Under the pieces are notes generated by a model, which was not told the origin of the DNA, did not search any database, and worked only from the letters and a program-made list of their open reading frames with translations. From contig CAIUGQ010000196.1 of assembly GCA_903898725.1 (NCBI GenBank), forward strand, positions 1-7,874: a stretch of 7,874 nucleotides of DNA, read 5' to 3'. This document shows, in pieces, positions 5,591-7,874 of this stretch; position 1 is the first letter of the stretch; every line of letters begins with the position of its first letter. Source of the stretch: an uncultured Burkholderiales bacterium (GTDB lineage: Bacteria; Pseudomonadota; Gammaproteobacteria; Burkholderiales; Burkholderiaceae_E). Position numbers and translations under genes: made by a program.

Positions 5591-6472
5591 ATGGCACGCA
5601 AGGGCATCATCCTCGCAGGCGGCTCCGGCACGCGCCTGTATCCGGTGACCAAGGCGGTCTCCAAGCAGCTGCTGCCGGTCTACGACAAGCCGATGGTGTA
5701 CTACCCGCTGTCGGTGCTGATGCTCGCCGGCATCCGCGACATCCTCATCATCTCGACGCCGACCGACACGCCGCGCTTCGCCGACCTGCTCGGCGACGGC
5801 AGCGCCTGGGGCCTGAACCTGAGCTACTGCGTGCAGCCCTCGCCCGACGGTCTCGCGCAGGCGTTCATCCTCGGTCGTGACTTCGTCGGCGGCGATCCGT
5901 CGGCGCTGATCCTCGGCGACAACCTGTTCTACGGCCACGACCTCGCCGCGATGGTGCGCCGCGCCGCGGCGCGCGAGACCGGAGCCACGGTGTTCGCCTA
6001 TCACGTCAACGATCCCGAGCGCTACGGCGTGGTCGAGTTCGATGCCGCGAACCGCGCGATCAGCCTCGAGGAGAAGCCGCTCAAGCCGCGTTCGCGCTAT
6101 GCGGTCACGGGGCTGTACTTCTACGACCGCCGGGTCTGCGACATCGCGGCTGCGGTCGTGCCCTCGGCGCGCGGCGAGCTCGAGATCACCGACGTGAACC
6201 GCGCCTACCTCGAGCTCGGTGCGCTCGACGTCGAGGTGATGGGCCGCGGCTACGCATGGCTCGACACCGGGACCCACGAGTCGCTGCTGCAGGCCTCGTC
6301 GTTCATCGAGACGATCGAGTCGCGCCAGGGCCTGAAGGTCGCCTGCCCCGAGGAGATCGCGTTCCGCGCCGGCTGGATCGGCGCCGAGCAGCTCGAGCGC
6401 CTCGCGCGGCCGCTGGCGAAGAACGGCTACGGGCAGTACCTGCTGCGCGTGCTCGACGAGAAAGTGCTCTGA
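5591..6472 (+). CDS. rmlA: Glucose-1-phosphate thymidylyltransferase
   Basis: The 293-residue nucleotidyltransferase joins glucose-1-phosphate and dTTP to give dTDP-glucose and pyrophosphate, the first step of dTDP-rhamnose synthesis, and in characterised homologues it is feedback-inhibited by dTDP-rhamnose. The signature ILAGGSGTRLYPVTK (7-21) continues into SKQLLPVYDKPMVYYPL (24-40). QPSPDGLAQAF (82-92), LILGDNLFYG (106-115, metal-binding Asp110), EEKP (160-163) and YAWLDTGTHESL (221-232, second metal Asp225) follow. Length and motifs are those of the short RmlA type that forms tetramers. The ATG at 5591 is preceded by AGGGA at 5579-5583, a reasonable ribosome binding site with 7-base spacing. 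The gap to rmlC is 10 bp. Confidence 0.97.
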   Translation: MARKGIILAGGSGTRLYPVTKAVSKQLLPVYDKPMVYYPLSVLMLAGIRDILIISTPTDTPRFADLLGDGSAWGLNLSYCVQPSPDGLAQAFILGRDFVGGDPSALILGDNLFYGHDLAAMVRRAAARETGATVFAYHVNDPERYGVVEFDAANRAISLEEKPLKPRSRYAVTGLYFYDRRVCDIAAAVVPSARGELEITDVNRAYLELGALDVEVMGRGYAWLDTGTHESLLQASSFIETIESRQGLKVACPEEIAFRAGWIGAEQLERLARPLAKNGYGQYLLRVLDEKVL

Positions 6473-6482
6473 GGTCCCGCCC

Positions 6483-7031
6483 ATGAAGGTCATCGAGACG
6501 ACGCTCCCGGGCGTGCTGCTGATCGAGCCGAAGGTGTTCGGCGATGCGCGCGGCTTCTTCTTCGAGAGCTGGAACGAGCGGACGTTCCGCGAGGCCACCG
6601 GCATCGCGCTGCCGTTCGTGCAGGACAACCACTCGCGCTCGGTGCGCGGCGTGCTGCGTGGCCTGCACTACCAGCTGGTCAAGCCGCAGGGCAAGCTCGT
6701 GCGCTGCACCTCGGGCGAGGTCTTCGACGTCGCGGTCGACCTGCGCCGCTCGTCACCGCACTTCGGCAAGTGGTTCGGCGCGCGGCTCGACGCGGTCTCG
6801 CACCGCCAGCTCTGGATCCCGCCGGGCTTCGGCCACGGGTTCGTCGTGCTGAGCGAGTCCGCGGACTTCCTCTACAAGACCACCGAGTACTGGTACCCCG
6901 AGCACGACCGCAGCCTCGCCTGGAACGATGCCGAGGTGGGCATCGACTGGCCGCTCGACGGCGCCGTGCCCACCCTGGCGGCCAAGGACGCGGCCGCGCC
7001 GCGCCTGCGGGACGCCGATCTGTACGACTGA
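6483..7031 (+). CDS. rmlC: dTDP-4-dehydrorhamnose 3,5-epimerase
   Basis: The 182-residue cupin-fold enzyme epimerises C3 and C5 of dTDP-4-dehydro-6-deoxy-glucose to give dTDP-4-dehydro-L-rhamnose, which RmlD then reduces. Motifs are DARGFFFESWNERTF (21-35), NHSRSVRGVLRGLHYQ (49-64, with the catalytic base His62), QGKLVRC (69-75), IPPGFGHGFVVLSE (112-125) and YKTTEYWYPEHD (131-142, the tyrosine-rich active-site segment). The length matches the family. The ATG at 6483 has GAGG at 6471-6474, overlapping the rmlA stop, at 8-base spacing, so translation is probably coupled to rmlA. It is followed by the acyltransferase gene after 6 bp. Confidence 0.97.
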   Translation: MKVIETTLPGVLLIEPKVFGDARGFFFESWNERTFREATGIALPFVQDNHSRSVRGVLRGLHYQLVKPQGKLVRCTSGEVFDVAVDLRRSSPHFGKWFGARLDAVSHRQLWIPPGFGHGFVVLSESADFLYKTTEYWYPEHDRSLAWNDAEVGIDWPLDGAVPTLAAKDAAAPRLRDADLYD

Positions 7032-7037
7032 GCGGCC

Positions 7038-7865
7038 GTGCTGCGCCGGCTCTGGCGGATCCCGTCGCTCGTCGCGCTGCTGTTCGGCGGCCTCTTCACC
7101 GTCTTCGTCGTCTTCCCGCTCGTCGGTCCCGGCCGGCGCGAGTGGCTGATCGCCACCTGGTCGCGGATGCTGGTAGGCGCCTGCGGTGCCCAGATCGTTG
7201 AGCGCATCGCCCCGGGGGCCGAGTCGCTGTCCGCGATGCGCGGTCGTCACGGTCCCGGCGACGGCCGGCTGCTGCTGTCGAATCACGTCTCCTGGCTCGA
7301 CATCTTCGCGATCGACAGCCTCGCGCCGGCCTCGTTCGCCGCGAAGGCCGAGATCGCGTCGTGGCCGCTGGCGGGCACGCTGGTCGGGCGCGCCGGCACC
7401 GTGTTCATCGAACGCGGCCGGCGGCACGCGGTGCACGGCGTCATCCAGCGCATGGGCGAGAAGCTGCAGGCAGGCCTGCGCGCGGCGGTCTTCCCCGAGG
7501 GCACGACCAGCGACGGCCGGCGCCTGCTGCCGTTCCACGGCAATCTGGTGCAGGCGGCCCTGAACGCCGAGGCGCCGATGGTGCCGGTGGGCATCCGCTA
7601 CGTGGACCCCGACGGCGAGCCGAGCCATGCCGCGATGTTCATCGGCGACACCACGTTCCTGCAGTCGCTGTGGACGATCACCGGGCATCCGCGGGTGATC
7701 GTCGAGGTGCACGTGATGCCGGCGATCCTGCCGGCACCGGGCCTCAAGCGCCAGTCGGTCGCGCGGCAGGCGCGCGAGGCGATCGCCGCGCGCCTCGGGC
7801 TCGAGCTCGACGACACGGTGCCCGAGGCACTGCGCGCGGCGCTGGGCGCGAGCCCGGCGCCCTGA
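7038..7865 (+). CDS. PlsC-type lysophospholipid acyltransferase (LPLAT family)
   Basis: The 275-residue protein carries the motifs of glycerolipid acyltransferases: NHVSWLD (82-88, H-x4-D with His83 and Asp88), TVFIERG (121-127), FPEGTTSDG (152-160, acyl-acceptor phosphate-binding motif) and VPVGIRY (182-188). A hydrophobic stretch at about residues 9-29 is a likely membrane anchor. The family transfers acyl chains to lysophosphatidic acid or related lysolipids at the inner membrane. The exact acceptor (PlsC-like LPA, OlsA-like lyso-ornithine lipid or another) cannot be decided from sequence, so no symbol is given. The GTG at 7038 is chosen because it keeps the membrane segment; the first in-frame ATG (7164) would remove it. 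It starts 6 bp after the rmlC stop, with only a weak Shine-Dalgarno, and so is probably co-transcribed with rmlBAC. The last 9 bases of the window after its stop show nothing. Confidence 0.88.
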   Translation: MLRRLWRIPSLVALLFGGLFTVFVVFPLVGPGRREWLIATWSRMLVGACGAQIVERIAPGAESLSAMRGRHGPGDGRLLLSNHVSWLDIFAIDSLAPASFAAKAEIASWPLAGTLVGRAGTVFIERGRRHAVHGVIQRMGEKLQAGLRAAVFPEGTTSDGRRLLPFHGNLVQAALNAEAPMVPVGIRYVDPDGEPSHAAMFIGDTTFLQSLWTITGHPRVIVEVHVMPAILPAPGLKRQSVARQAREAIAARLGLELDDTVPEALRAALGASPAP

Positions 7866-7874
7866 CGCTCAGCC

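Noticed and set aside
4378..5664. 428-codon open frame on the - strand over rmlB
   Set aside because: It has low-complexity Val/Gly/Arg/Asp composition, no domain motifs, and lies antisense to rmlB, whose catalytic motifs are complete.
5516..6628. 370-codon open frame on the - strand over rmlA
   Set aside because: It is antisense to rmlA with its full nucleotidyltransferase signature, and the predicted protein resembles nothing I recognise.
7717..7735. TGCCGGC direct repeat with palindromic second copy inside the acyltransferase gene
   Set aside because: It encodes MPA and LPA in a normal coding context, and short GC-rich repeats of this size are expected by chance here.

Overview
This window comes from a very GC-rich bacterium (roughly 70% G+C by eye) with tightly packed genes. 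The order yqgE-ruvX-pyrR-pyrB-pyrC' (degenerate dihydroorotase), followed by dTDP-rhamnose genes and a PlsC-type acyltransferase, and the character of the proteins point to a proteobacterium, most likely a betaproteobacterium of the Burkholderiales. That placement is inference from gene order and protein style; no 16S or other marker is present.

Left block, 1-3465, + strand: the 3' end of yqgE (DUF179), ruvX/yqgF, pyrR, pyrB and pyrC' form one run. The first four genes overlap at their junctions (8, 4 and 1 bp), and pyrC' follows pyrB after 23 bp. Together they hold a housekeeping rRNA-processing/Holliday-junction-type nuclease and the aspartate transcarbamoylase step of pyrimidine synthesis. 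PyrC' has lost the dihydroorotase metal ligands, so it probably serves as a structural partner of PyrB.

Right block, 3467-7865: a complete dTDP-L-rhamnose pathway in which rmlD is on the - strand and rmlB-rmlA-rmlC on the + strand, with a 119-bp divergent intergenic region between rmlD and rmlB. RmlA activates glucose-1-phosphate, RmlB dehydrates it, RmlC epimerises and RmlD reduces, giving dTDP-rhamnose for LPS or other glycans. A GTG-initiated lysophospholipid acyltransferase follows rmlC after 6 bp, apparently in the same transcript. The pyr and rml blocks meet tail to tail at pyrC'/rmlD with one base between stop codons.

Most of the window is ordinary housekeeping and surface-sugar biosynthesis, and I did not find a convincing new system. 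The points worth a second look are a four-copy 27-bp tandem repeat that lengthens the N-terminus of RuvX, a PyrR that lacks several RNA-contact residues and has no leader to act on next to pyrB, the PyrC' active-site loss, and a 10-bp perfect inverted repeat beside a possibly leaderless rmlB promoter. The only intergenic stretch above 25 bp is 4382-4500, so no gene-free region exceeds 300 bases. I saw no RNA genes, mobile elements or CRISPR.
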